Below, in pieces: positions 44,714 through 53,341 of a stretch of DNA of 64,000 bases (the stretch's first letter is position 1; every line of letters begins with the position of its first letter). Below the pieces are notes generated by a model, which ran no database searches, was not told where the DNA came from, and worked only from the letters and a program-made list of their open reading frames with translations. A program made the translations under genes and the position numbers. Origin of the DNA: Actinokineospora enzanensis DSM 44649 (GTDB taxonomy: Bacteria > Actinomycetota > Actinomycetes > Mycobacteriales > Pseudonocardiaceae); contig NZ_KB894419.1 of NCBI RefSeq assembly GCF_000374445.1, positions 62,001-126,000 of the forward strand, in the 5' to 3' direction.

Positions 44714-44929
44714 GTGACCATCGGTGTGGGGTGCCCTAGGGGCATGGGTAGACACAGCCTTCCTAGCGAGTCGCGCGGCGTCCTGGGCATTCTGGTCGGG
44801 CGGCGGCGGCAGCGGGACGACCTGTTCGACCGGAGTTTCCGTCCCTGTGGCGACTGCGGGGCCGATGTGTACGTGCTGGCCGAGGGCTGTAAGGACTGCG
44901 GTTCCAGCCTTGAGCTCAAGGTCGGCTGA
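44714..44929 (+). CDS. Small zinc-ribbon protein
   Basis: 71 residues. The C-terminal half has CGDCG and CKDCG 13 residues apart, a four-Cys zinc ribbon; the N-terminal half is Arg-rich (GRRRQRDD). GTG 44714 is preferred because GGAG lies 8 nt upstream. It is an isolated gene between the defence-like pair and the acyl-CoA dehydrogenase. Function unknown. Confidence 0.6.
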   Translation: MTIGVGCPRGMGRHSLPSESRGVLGILVGRRRQRDDLFDRSFRPCGDCGADVYVLAEGCKDCGSSLELKVG

Positions 44930-45021
44930 CCTGGGGGAGTGGCCCAGCCCACTTCCTGGCGCGAACGAACGTTAACCACGGGATACTGGCCGGTAACCAC
45001 CGCCGTCCCCGAGGAGTTCGC

Positions 45022-46218
45022 ATGGCTCGCCTCGCGCAGACCGCCGGACTGACCGACATCCAGCGGGAGATCCTGGCCACGGTCAAGGACTTCGTGGACA
45101 AGGAGATCATCCCGCACGCGCAGGCCCTCGAACACGCGGACGAGTACCCCGCCGACATCGTCGCGGGCATGCGGGACATGGGCCTGTTCGGGCTCACCAT
45201 CCCAGAGGAGTACGGCGGGCTCGGCGAGTCCCTGCTCACCTACGCCCTGGTCGTCGAGCAGATCGCGCGCGGCTGGATGAGTGTCTCCGGGGTCATCAAC
45301 ACCCACTTCATCGTCGCCCACATGATCCGCCAGCACGGCACCGACGCGCAGAAGCAGCACTACCTCCCCAAGATGGCCACCGGCGAGATCCGCGGCTCGT
45401 TCTCCATGTCCGAACCCGATCTCGGTTCCGACGTCGCCGCCATCAAGACCCGCGCGCGCCAGGACGGCGACGATTTCACCATCGACGGTGCCAAGATGTG
45501 GCTCACCAACGGCGGCAGCTCCAACCTCATCGCGCTGCTCGCCCGTACCGACGACGGCGCGCCCAAGCCGTATCAGAACCTGACCGCGTTCCTCATCGAC
45601 AAGCCCGAGGGGTTCGGCGAGGTCGCGCCCGGCCTCACCATCCCCGGCAAGATCGAGAAGATGGGGTACAAGGGCGTCGACACGACCGAGGCCGTGTTCA
45701 CCGGGCACGTCGTCGGCCGGGGCAAGGTGCTGGGCGGGGCGACCGGCCGGGGCTTCGCGCAGATGATGGACGGTGTCGAGGTCGGCCGGGTCAACGTCGC
45801 CGCGCGCGCCTGCGGGATCGCGATCCGCGCGTTCGAGCTCGCAGCCGACTACGCGCAGCAGCGCCGGACGTTCGGCAAGCCGATCGTCGAGCACCAGGCG
45901 ATCGCGTTCAAGCTCGCCGAGATGGCCACCAAGGTCGAGGCCGCGCACCTGATGATGGTCAACGCCGCCCGGCTCAAGGACTCCGGCGAGCGCAACGATG
46001 TCGCCGCGGGCATGGCCAAGCTGCTGGCCAGCGAGTACTGCGCGGAGGTGACCCAGGAGGCGTTCCGCATCCACGGCGGCTACGGCTACTCCAAGGAGTA
46101 CGAGATCGAGCGGCTGATGCGCGAGGCGCCGTTCCTGCTCATCGGCGAGGGCACCAGCGAGATCCAGAAGACGATCATCTCCCGCGGCCTGCTGCGGGAC
46201 TACCGCACCCGGGGCTGA
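45022..46218 (+). CDS. Acyl-CoA dehydrogenase
   Basis: 398 residues, the classical FAD acyl-CoA dehydrogenase length. FSMSEPDLGSDVAAIKTRA and KMWLTNGGSSNLIALLAR are the FAD-binding sheet; RRTFGKPIVEHQAIAFKLAEM and IHGGYGYSKEYEIERLMREAPFLLIGEGTSEIQKTII the C-terminal signatures with Glu in GEGTSE. GAGGAG precedes the ATG. With the two CoA-ester lyases upstream and the MaoC enzyme at 62 kb it may act on a branched C4-C5 acyl-CoA. Confidence 0.92.
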   Translation: MARLAQTAGLTDIQREILATVKDFVDKEIIPHAQALEHADEYPADIVAGMRDMGLFGLTIPEEYGGLGESLLTYALVVEQIARGWMSVSGVINTHFIVAHMIRQHGTDAQKQHYLPKMATGEIRGSFSMSEPDLGSDVAAIKTRARQDGDDFTIDGAKMWLTNGGSSNLIALLARTDDGAPKPYQNLTAFLIDKPEGFGEVAPGLTIPGKIEKMGYKGVDTTEAVFTGHVVGRGKVLGGATGRGFAQMMDGVEVGRVNVAARACGIAIRAFELAADYAQQRRTFGKPIVEHQAIAFKLAEMATKVEAAHLMMVNAARLKDSGERNDVAAGMAKLLASEYCAEVTQEAFRIHGGYGYSKEYEIERLMREAPFLLIGEGTSEIQKTIISRGLLRDYRTRG

Positions 46219-46260
46219 CAGGAACAGTCGGGTTCGCACCGTTCCTCCGGGGTTGGCAGG

Positions 46261-46797
46261 ATGGTACGCATGACCGGTGCGTTCTCCGGCCCTGGACGAG
46301 CGAACCAGGGTCTACCCAAGGTCCCCACCCCGCCGACGGGGTGGCCGATCGGCTCGTACGCCACCTACCAGGAGGCCCACCGCGCGGTGGAGCACCTCGC
46401 GACGAACGAGTTCCCCGTCGAGGAGGTGACCATCGTCGGCGTGGACCTCATGCTGGTCGAGCGTGTCATCGGGCGGCTGAGCTGGCCGAAGGTGCTGGGC
46501 ACCGGCGCGCTGTCCGGTGCCTGGTTCGGCCTGTTCGTTGGGCTGCTGCTCGGGCTGTTCAACCAGCAGCAGGCCTCGTTCGGCCCGATCCTGGTCGGGC
46601 TCGGCATCGGTGTGGTGTTCGGGCTGGTGTTCGCCGCCGTCGGCTACGCCAGCACGCGCGGCCGCGGCCGGGAGATCGCGTCGGCGACCCAGCTGGTGGC
46701 GGGCCGGTACGACGTGCTGGCCCAGCCGCGCAACGCCGAGCGGGCCCGTGACCTGCTGGCCAAGCTGGCCCTGCGGCCGAACAGCGGTATCGAATAA
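46261..46797 (+). CDS. General-stress-protein-17M-like membrane protein (Rv1234-like)
   Basis: 178 residues. An N-terminal GSP-17M/YflT-like domain (SYATYQEAHRAVEHLATNEFPVEEVTIVGVDL) is followed by two transmembrane helices (LSGAWFGLFVGLLLGLF, ILVGLGIGVVFGLVFAAVGYA) and a short alpha/beta tail. ATG 46261 or 46270 may be the start. It directly precedes lpqY, as Rv1234 does in mycobacteria. Confidence 0.85.
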   Translation: MVRMTGAFSGPGRANQGLPKVPTPPTGWPIGSYATYQEAHRAVEHLATNEFPVEEVTIVGVDLMLVERVIGRLSWPKVLGTGALSGAWFGLFVGLLLGLFNQQQASFGPILVGLGIGVVFGLVFAAVGYASTRGRGREIASATQLVAGRYDVLAQPRNAERARDLLAKLALRPNSGIE

Positions 46798-46861
46798 CCC
46801 CTACGCCCGCCCCTACCGGAATTGCGGCACCTGATCATCGGGAATAGTTTCAGGGAACCCC

Positions 46862-46887
46862 CACGTGGGTAACGAGGTACCCACGTG
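46862..46887. promoter_or_regulatory. Inverted repeat upstream of the trehalose transport operon
   Basis: CACGTGGGTA (46862-46871) and TACCCACGTG (46878-46887) are perfect complements around a 6-nt centre, 80 bp before lpqY. The two half-sites each hold CACGTG-like cores. It could be a repressor operator for sugar-regulated expression or the terminator of the preceding gene. Confidence 0.5.
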
Positions 46888-46967
46888 TCGGTGCACGCCG
46901 AGGTGCTTGGGGTCGCTTGTGGGCGAATAGCCGCCACCCGGCGTGACCGTCGGAAGGAGGCTGGGCG

Positions 46968-48245
46968 ATGAGGTTTGCTCATCGGGTTCCGGGCCGCCGA
47001 GGACGACGCCTCCGAGTGGCGCTGTGCGCCGCGCTGGTCGCGTCCCCGCTGGTGGCGGCCTGTGGTTCGGACGATGGCGGGATCACCGTCAACGTCTACT
47101 ACTCCATCGAGGAGAACTTCGACAAGGTCATCGCGAACTGCGCGGACGCCGCGCACGGTCGGTACAAGGTGGCGTTCACCGCGCTGCCCCGAGACGCGGA
47201 CGACCAGCGCGAGCAGATGGTGCGCAGGCTGGCCGCGGGCGACAGCGACATGGACATCCTCGGGCTGGACGTGACCTGGGTGGCCGAGTTCGCGCAGGCA
47301 GGCTGGATCGCCGAGTGGACGGGCCAGGACAAGGCGGATATCGAACAGGGCACGCTGGCGGGTCCGCTCACCACCGCGCGGTGGCAGGGCAAGTTGTTCG
47401 CGGCGCCGAAGAACACCAACGTCCAGTTGCTCTGGTACCGCAGCGACGTTGTACCGACGCCTCCGAAGACGTGGTCGGAGATGTTGGACATGGCCGCTCG
47501 GCTCAAGGCCGAGCACAAGCCGGCGACCGTACTGATGACCGGCGCCCAGTACGAGGGCCTGGTCGTGCAGTTCAGCACGCTGACCGCGGGCGCGGGCGGC
47601 AAGATCCTGTCCGACGACGGCAGCAAGGCGGTCGTGGACGACGGCGCGGTACGCGCGTTGCAGGCGCTGCGGGACGTGGCGACGTCACCCGCGGTGAGCC
47701 CGTCGTTGTCCAACGCCAAGGAGGACAACATCCGCCAGGAGTTCGAGAAGGGCAACGCCGCCTTCGAGCTGAACTGGCCGTTCGTGTACGCCTCGATGGG
47801 CAAGTCCAACCCGGAGCTGGCGAAGGTGTTCAAGTGGGCGCCCTACCCCGCGCTGGACGCGAACAAGACCGGCACCTCGACCATCGGCGGTTATGACCTC
47901 GCGGTGAGCACGTACTCGCAGCACAAGCCGGAGGCGTTCGAGGTCGCGAAGTGCTTGCGCAGTGCGGAGAACCAGAAGTACTCCGCGATCAACTCGGGAG
48001 TTCCCCCGACCATCGAGTCGGTGTACCACGACCCGGAGATGGCCGAGCCGTACCCGATGCGGGACGCCATCCTGACCGAGCTGAAGAGCGCGGCGGTCCG
48101 GCCGGTGACCCCGGTCTACCAGAACGTGTCCACATTGGTCTCCGCGATCCTCTCGCCGCCGTCCGGCATCGACCCGCCGAAGACAGCCGAACGGCTGCGC
48201 ACGGAGCTGCAGGACGCCCTCGACTCGAAGGGAGTTCTGCCGTGA
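46968..48245 (+). CDS. lpqY: Trehalose-binding lipoprotein LpqY
   Basis: 425 residues, ABC sugar-binding family 1. The lipobox is LVAACGSD with Cys at about residue 32. DMDILGLDVTWVAEFAQAGW, FAAPKNTNVQLLWYRSD and GGYDLAVSTYSQ are typical of LpqY. AAGGAGG precedes the ATG. It is the extracytoplasmic receptor that feeds trehalose to SugABC, and its stop overlaps sugA (GTGA). Confidence 0.92.
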   Translation: MRFAHRVPGRRGRRLRVALCAALVASPLVAACGSDDGGITVNVYYSIEENFDKVIANCADAAHGRYKVAFTALPRDADDQREQMVRRLAAGDSDMDILGLDVTWVAEFAQAGWIAEWTGQDKADIEQGTLAGPLTTARWQGKLFAAPKNTNVQLLWYRSDVVPTPPKTWSEMLDMAARLKAEHKPATVLMTGAQYEGLVVQFSTLTAGAGGKILSDDGSKAVVDDGAVRALQALRDVATSPAVSPSLSNAKEDNIRQEFEKGNAAFELNWPFVYASMGKSNPELAKVFKWAPYPALDANKTGTSTIGGYDLAVSTYSQHKPEAFEVAKCLRSAENQKYSAINSGVPPTIESVYHDPEMAEPYPMRDAILTELKSAAVRPVTPVYQNVSTLVSAILSPPSGIDPPKTAERLRTELQDALDSKGVLP

Positions 48246-49168
48246 GCGAAGCAGTCGACACACCCCGCGCGGCCGTGAAAGGGGCGAGTGACGGCAAGAA
48301 AGCCGAGCGCCGCCTGGCGTTCTGGCTGTGCGCGCCTGCCGCGCTGGTGATGCTGGCCGTCACCGGGTACCCGATCATCTACTCGATCTGGCTGTCCCTG
48401 CAGCGCTACGACCTCCGCTTCCCCAGCCAGCACGAGTTCGTCGGCCTGGACAACTACATCACCGTGCTGACCAACTCCTACTGGTGGACCGCGTTCGGCG
48501 TGACCGCGTTCATCACCATCGTGTCGGTGGTCATCGAGCTGGTACTGGGCATGGCGCTCGCGCTGATCATGCACCGCACGCTGGTGGCGCGCGGTCTGAT
48601 CAGGACGGTCGCGCTCATCCCGTACGGCATCGTCACAGTGGTGGCCGCGTTCTCCTGGCGCTACGCCTGGGACGCCAACACCGGCTACCTGTCCCAGCTG
48701 TTCGACCCGGACGGCGCCCCGCTGACCCAGCGGGCGTCCGCGCTGACGATCATCATCGCGGCCGAGGTGTGGAAGACCGTGCCGTTCATGGCCCTGCTGC
48801 TGATGGCCGGGCTGGCGCTGGTGCCGGAGGACCTGCTCAAGGCCGCGTCCATGGACGGCGCGACGGCCTGGCAGCGGTTCACCAAGGTGATGCTGCCGGT
48901 GATGAAACCGGCCATCCTGGTGGCCCTGCTGTTCCGCACGCTGGACGCGTTCCGGGTGTTCGACAACATCTTCGTGCTCACCAGCGGCGCGCAGGAGACC
49001 GGCTCGGTGTCCATGCAGACCTACAACAACCTGATCAAGGGCCTGAACCTGGGCATCGGATCGACCATGTCCGTGCTGATCTTCCTCGCGGTGGCGCTGA
49101 TCGCGTTCATCTTCGTCAAGGTATTCGGTGCGGCCGCGCCGGGTAACTCCGACAACGGGAGGCGATGA
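48242..49168 (+). CDS. sugA: Trehalose ABC transporter permease SugA
   Basis: 308 residues, six transmembrane helices of the MalF/BPD_transp_1 family. The cytoplasmic EAA loop is [25 protein letters not shown], which contacts the ATPase. N-terminus is a 20-residue charged segment. Translationally coupled to lpqY and to sugB (ATGATG at the junction). Confidence 0.92.
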   Translation: MSEAVDTPRAAVKGASDGKKAERRLAFWLCAPAALVMLAVTGYPIIYSIWLSLQRYDLRFPSQHEFVGLDNYITVLTNSYWWTAFGVTAFITIVSVVIELVLGMALALIMHRTLVARGLIRTVALIPYGIVTVVAAFSWRYAWDANTGYLSQLFDPDGAPLTQRASALTIIIAAEVWKTVPFMALLLMAGLALVPEDLLKAASMDGATAWQRFTKVMLPVMKPAILVALLFRTLDAFRVFDNIFVLTSGAQETGSVSMQTYNNLIKGLNLGIGSTMSVLIFLAVALIAFIFVKVFGAAAPGNSDNGRR

Positions 49169-50013
49169 TGGCCGTCATCGGCACCAAGGCGCCGGGCGGC
49201 CTGAAGGCCCGCTGGACGCTCATCGACATCATCGTGGTGGTCTACGCGCTCGTACCGGTGCTGTGGATCCTGTCGCTGTCGTTCAAGACCAAGGACACGC
49301 TCGCCGACCGGAACTTCTTCCCGCGCGAGTGGACCTGGCAGAACTACATCGACATCTTCAACACCAGCGAGTTCCTGCGCGCGCTGCTGAACTCCATCGG
49401 CATCGCGGTGATCGCCACCGTCATCGCGGTCGTGCTGGGCACCATGGCGGCCTACGCCATCGCCCGGCTGGACTTCCCCGGCAAGCGCCTGCTGGTGGGC
49501 GTGTCGCTGCTGATCGCGATGTTCCCGCAGGTGTCGCTGGTGACGCCGCTGTTCGAGATGGAGCGGTCGCTTGGCCTGTTCGACACCTGGCCCGGCCTGA
49601 TCCTGCCGTACATCACGTTCGCGCTGCCGCTGGCCATCTACACGCTGTCGGCATTCTTCCGGGAGATCCCGTGGGAGCTGGAGAAGGCGGCGAAGATGGA
49701 CGGCGCGACGCCCGCGCAGGCGTTCCGCCGGGTCATCGCGCCGCTGGCCGCGCCGGGCGTGTTCACCACGGCCATCCTGGTGTTCATCTTCTGCTGGAAC
49801 GACTTCCTGTTCGCCATCTCGCTGACCTCCACGACCGCGTCCCGGACCGTGCCAGCCGCGCTGTCGTTCTTCCAGGGCTCCTCGCGGTTCGAGGACCCGA
49901 CCGGGACCGTGTCCGCCGCCGCCGTGGTGATCACGATCCCGATCATCCTGTTCGTGTTGTTCTTCCAGCGTCGCATCGTCGCGGGGCTGACCTCGGGTGC
50001 GGTGAAGGGCTGA
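49165..50013 (+). CDS. sugB: Trehalose ABC transporter permease SugB
   Basis: 282 residues, MalG-type inner-membrane permease with six helices. The EAA loop is [25 protein letters not shown]. The ATG at 49165 overlaps the sugA TGA and a second ATG follows at once. It forms the heterodimeric channel with SugA. Confidence 0.92.
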   Translation: MMAVIGTKAPGGLKARWTLIDIIVVVYALVPVLWILSLSFKTKDTLADRNFFPREWTWQNYIDIFNTSEFLRALLNSIGIAVIATVIAVVLGTMAAYAIARLDFPGKRLLVGVSLLIAMFPQVSLVTPLFEMERSLGLFDTWPGLILPYITFALPLAIYTLSAFFREIPWELEKAAKMDGATPAQAFRRVIAPLAAPGVFTTAILVFIFCWNDFLFAISLTSTTASRTVPAALSFFQGSSRFEDPTGTVSAAAVVITIPIILFVLFFQRRIVAGLTSGAVKG

Positions 50014-50016
50014 GCC

Positions 50017-51198
50017 ATGGCTGAGATCGTGTTGGACAAGGTCACCAAGCGGTACCCGGACGGCGCGCTCGCGGTGTCCGAGGTGGACATCCGGATCGCG
50101 GACGGCGAGTTCGTCATCCTGGTCGGCCCCTCCGGCTGCGGGAAGTCCACGACGCTGAACATGATCGCCGGGCTGGAGGACATCACCGAGGGCGAGCTGC
50201 GCATCGACGGGGAGCGAGTCAACGAGCGCGCCCCCAAGGACCGCGACATCGCCATGGTCTTCCAGTCGTACGCCCTCTACCCGCACATGAGCGTCCGCGA
50301 GAACATGGCCTTCCCGCTGCGGCTGGCCAAGGTGGACAAGGAGACGGTCCGGCAGAAGGTGGAGGAGGCCGCGCGCATCCTCGACCTGACCCAGCACCTG
50401 GACCGCAAACCCGGCAACCTGTCCGGCGGCCAGCGTCAGCGGGTGGCGATGGGCCGCGCGATCGTGCGCGACCCCAAGGCGTTCCTGATGGACGAGCCAC
50501 TGTCCAATTTGGATGCCAAGCTGCGCGTGCAGATGCGGACCTCCGTGGCCAAGCTGCAGAAACGACTCGGCACGACCACCGTCTACGTCACCCACGACCA
50601 GACCGAGGCGATGACACTCGGCGACCGCGTAGTGGTCATGCGGGGCGGACTGGTGCAGCAGATCGGCTCGCCGCAGTCCCTCTACGAGCAGCCTGCGAAC
50701 CTGTTCGTGGCGGGGTTCATCGGCTCTCCGTCGATGAACTTCCTGCCCGCCACCCTCGCGGACGGCCACCTGCACACGCCATTGGGCGACTTCCCCCTCA
50801 CGGACCGCGTCCGTCGACTCGCGGAGACCGCCAACGCCCCGCGCGAGCTGATCATGGGTCTGCGCCCGGAGCACTTCGAGGACGCGGGACTGCTGGACGA
50901 CGCGGAGAAGGCCAGGGGCGGGACGTTCACGGCGTCGGTGGACGTCCTGGAGTCCATGGGGTCGGACAAGTACGCGTACTTCACGGTCGAGGGCGAGACG
51001 GCCACCTCGGCGGAGCTGGAGGAGCTGGCGGCCGAGTCCGGTTCGACGGAGATGACGGACAACGGCTCGCAGGTCGTCACCCGACTGTCCGCCGCGTCGG
51101 GTGCCCGGATCGGCTCCGACCTCACGGTGTGGTTCGATCCGGACAAGATCCATCTGTTCGACCCGCAGGACGGGCGCACGCTGACATACAGCTCGTAG
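50017..51198 (+). CDS. sugC: Trehalose ABC transporter ATPase SugC
   Basis: 393 residues, MalK/MsmK-like ATPase. Walker A is GPSGCGKST, signature LSGGQRQRV, Walker B FLMDEPLSNLDAK, H-loop VTHDQTEAM. The C-terminal TOBE/OB regulatory domain starts near VAGFIGSPSMNFLPA. It powers uptake of trehalose via LpqY-SugAB, and probably also of other sugars, since such ATPases can be shared. Confidence 0.93.
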   Translation: MAEIVLDKVTKRYPDGALAVSEVDIRIADGEFVILVGPSGCGKSTTLNMIAGLEDITEGELRIDGERVNERAPKDRDIAMVFQSYALYPHMSVRENMAFPLRLAKVDKETVRQKVEEAARILDLTQHLDRKPGNLSGGQRQRVAMGRAIVRDPKAFLMDEPLSNLDAKLRVQMRTSVAKLQKRLGTTTVYVTHDQTEAMTLGDRVVVMRGGLVQQIGSPQSLYEQPANLFVAGFIGSPSMNFLPATLADGHLHTPLGDFPLTDRVRRLAETANAPRELIMGLRPEHFEDAGLLDDAEKARGGTFTASVDVLESMGSDKYAYFTVEGETATSAELEELAAESGSTEMTDNGSQVVTRLSAASGARIGSDLTVWFDPDKIHLFDPQDGRTLTYSS

Positions 51199-51266
51199 CG
51201 GGTCTGTCAATGGGCTGTGGATAACTTTCTGCGGGAGTTGCCCCTCCTCTGTCACCTTGTTCCCGC

Positions 51267-51291
51267 GCGGCGCTCCACCGGGGAGCGCCGC
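51267..51291 (+). terminator. Stem-loop after sugC
   Basis: A 10-bp stem (51267-51276 with 51282-51291), 5-nt loop, in the 113-bp gap between sugC and the I36-type gene. It overlaps the region just before the next ribosome site, so it might instead regulate that gene. Confidence 0.45.
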
Positions 51292-51311
51292 CGGGAGCAA
51301 GGAGTTCCGCC

Positions 51312-51695
51312 ATGCGAAAGAAGACCTTCCTCGCCCTGCTGCTCGCCTTGGCGTCGGCGCTCGGCCTGTCATCCACTCCGGCCTCGGCTGGTACCGGCCT
51401 GGATTCGGCTGGAGCAGGCCTGTGCGAGCAGGGGGAGCTGTGCCTGTGGGAGGCCGATGGCTTCCGGGGCTCCGTCGACCGCCTGACCCTCGCGGATACC
51501 GTGCCGGGGGAGTGCGTTGTCCTAGCCGGTGATACGCGGTCGTTCGCGAACCTGATGAGCCGGGATGTGACGGTCTACCAGTCGGAAGAGTGTTCGACCG
51601 AGGGCGACTTCACGACATATCCGGGTAGTGGGACGTGGGTGCCGAGGGCGCCGTTTCTGGTGAGGGCGGTGCAGCTCTGGCCCATCACTGAGTGA
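51312..51695 (+). CDS. Secreted peptidase-inhibitor family I36 / beta-gamma-crystallin-like protein
   Basis: 127 residues. The signal peptide has a KK n-region and a hydrophobic core (LALLLALASALGLSS) with cleavage after SASAG-like PASAG. The mature part has four to five Cys and the I36 pattern CLWEADGFRGSVDRL...FANLMSRDVTVYQ. Similar actinomycete proteins inhibit metalloproteases or bind Ca2+. It lies at the left end of an insertion between sugC and corA. Confidence 0.8.
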   Translation: MRKKTFLALLLALASALGLSSTPASAGTGLDSAGAGLCEQGELCLWEADGFRGSVDRLTLADTVPGECVVLAGDTRSFANLMSRDVTVYQSEECSTEGDFTTYPGSGTWVPRAPFLVRAVQLWPITE

Positions 51696-51794
51696 TCTCT
51701 CCCCGTCCCCATCGGCCCTCGCGGCACCATCGCACCTTGACAACTCCATAGTGGTCGGCTGGCGGATTCGCCAAGCAAGGAAGCCCAGCCCGGG

Positions 51795-52056
51795 TCAGGG
51801 CCGGAGCCAGCGGTCGAACCAGGCACGGGTCCGGCGCAGGAGGTCGAGCTGGTGCCTGCGTTCCCGGATCGAGTGCCCCTCTCTCGGATAGATCAGGCGG
51901 CCATGAACCAGCCGTGGCCCCCGCCTGCGATGCCGAGCCGATCGGGGTCGGCGATGCCCTCGGTGACGAGCAGGTCGATGCCGGTCAGGATGTCGGTCCA
52001 CTCCGCTTGACCAACCCTGCCCGCGACGCGGGCGGCGAAGTCGTGGCCGGTGTCGG
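51795..52056 (-). pseudogene. Remnant of an S9 prolyl-oligopeptidase-family gene
   Basis: Read on the minus strand, one frame from about 52056 gives residues EWTDILTGIDLLVTEGIADP then DRLGIAGGGHGW, the region around the catalytic Ser of S9 peptidases (GGWSHGG in active enzymes, Ser absent here). After FMAA it hits a stop. A second frame then gives YPREGHSIRERRHQLDLL and WFDRWLRP, the C-terminal catalytic-His end. About 150 residues between these blocks are missing and the N-terminal half is absent. This is a decayed fragment with a deletion and a frame change. Confidence 0.75.
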
Positions 52057-52060
52057 ATCG

Positions 52061-52861
52061 CTAGCGGATCCGTGCGGCCAGTCCGCGTAGTTCCGCGTAT
52101 AGCTCGTCGAGGCCGAGTGGGTTCACGCTCATCCACCCGTCGTCGATGACGGCCAGGCGGTAGCGGCCGCGGTCGGTGTCGAGCCAGCGGAGTTCCTCGC
52201 TCGCTCGGTGCCACTGGTCCTCGCTGTCGTCCCGGCGGGCGACGCCGCACTGGCCGTTTCCGAGTACCGGTTGCAGGTGCGAGACCATCCGCCGCACGGC
52301 TCGATCGTCGATGCCGTGCGACCGCACCAGATCCTCGACCTCGGCCGCGCTCATCGGTGCCGGGTGGCGGGCCAGCATCACCTGGAACGCCTCCTCCAAC
52401 GGCCGCAGCGGCACGCTGAACGGGGCGGTTAGGGGCATCTCGGCGGGTGGGATCAGGTGGGCGAGGCAGCCGATGGCGTCGTCCAGGGTCGCCGCCCACA
52501 TGCGCACCATGCGGTGCTGGTCGGTGGTGTCCTGGCTGACCAGCAGGGCCTCGTCCGCGCTGGTCAGCACGGCCACCCGGGTCGTGCCGGAGTCCTTGTT
52601 GAGCACCAGGTCCAGCACCCCGGTGCCGGACCGCAGCAGGTAGACGAACTCCTCGGCGACGTCCAGCGGGCCGTTCTCGTCCGCAAGACCGCGCTCCATC
52701 AGCTCCTGCGAGGCGGCCTGGTACAGCACGCCGCGCTCGACGTCGGAGGTGGCGGGCACACCGACCTCGATCGGGAACGGGGCCTGCACCTCCGCGAACG
52801 TGCAGAGCAGGTCCACCTCGATCGGGTGCAGCACGACGCCGGGGATCGTCGGGTTCGCCAT
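52061..52861 (-). CDS. ESX secretion-associated protein EspG-like (module B)
   Basis: 266 residues, EspG family (PF14011-like): N-terminal LHPIEVDLLCTFAEVQAPFP, middle ALLVSQDTTDQHRM, C-terminal HLQPVLGNGQCGVARR and DGWMSVNPLGLDEL. EspG chaperones bind PE/PPE-type dimers for type VII secretion in mycobacteria. Its ATG shares a base with the stop of the WXG-like gene (TGATG). It is a paralogue of 54921-55760, sharing LHPxEVxLLCTFAEV, HLQPVLGNGQ and WMSVNPL. Confidence 0.87.
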   Translation of the reverse strand: MANPTIPGVVLHPIEVDLLCTFAEVQAPFPIEVGVPATSDVERGVLYQAASQELMERGLADENGPLDVAEEFVYLLRSGTGVLDLVLNKDSGTTRVAVLTSADEALLVSQDTTDQHRMVRMWAATLDDAIGCLAHLIPPAEMPLTAPFSVPLRPLEEAFQVMLARHPAPMSAAEVEDLVRSHGIDDRAVRRMVSHLQPVLGNGQCGVARRDDSEDQWHRASEELRWLDTDRGRYRLAVIDDGWMSVNPLGLDELYAELRGLAARIR

Positions 52862-53229
52862 CAGGGGTTGCGGTACCGCTCGGCGGCGTTCTCGTCGCTG
52901 CCCTGGTAGCCCGCGGCGGAGCGCTCGGCGCTGGCGACGAACTCCTGCATCCGCTGCAACGCCGTCTCCAGCTGGCCCTTCAACCCGGCCTCACCGGCCA
53001 GCCGGTCGGCGAACTTCGCCGACAGCTCCTGGCCGACCGGGCTGGTGCCCAGCATCGGCAGGTAGGCGGGCGAGGTCAGCTCGGCGACCTCGGCGAAGAT
53101 CGCGTCCAGGTCGGCCCGCACCTCCTCGACGGCGGCGGCGAACTCGCGCACCTGCTCGGGTTCCACCTGCCAGCCTGCCCCGCTCCCGGCGCTCGGGGCG
53201 GGTGCGGCGTTCGGGTCGTCGACGTACAT
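52861..53229 (-). CDS. WXG/ESX-like small secreted-type protein (module B)
   Basis: 122 residues, predicted helical hairpin. After an Ala/Pro/Gly linker come two long helices: VEPEQVREFAAAVEEVRADL and ETALQRMQEFVASAERSA, with the loop LGTSPVGQEL. The same loop and second helix recur at the C-terminus of the 745-residue protein at 55757-57994. The ATG at 53229 has AAGGAGAG 8 nt upstream. It sits between the PPE-like and EspG-like genes, so it is a likely type VII substrate or partner. Confidence 0.75.
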   Translation of the reverse strand: MYVDDPNAAPAPSAGSGAGWQVEPEQVREFAAAVEEVRADLDAIFAEVAELTSPAYLPMLGTSPVGQELSAKFADRLAGEAGLKGQLETALQRMQEFVASAERSAAGYQGSDENAAERYRNP

Positions 53230-53341
53230 TCCGGCATCTCTCCTTCTTCGCCGATCAGCTGACGGCGATCCCAAGCCTGGTCGCGGTCCCCGGCACCGAA
53301 GTCCACATCAGACGGTCGGCCCGACCGGTGACGGATATCCG

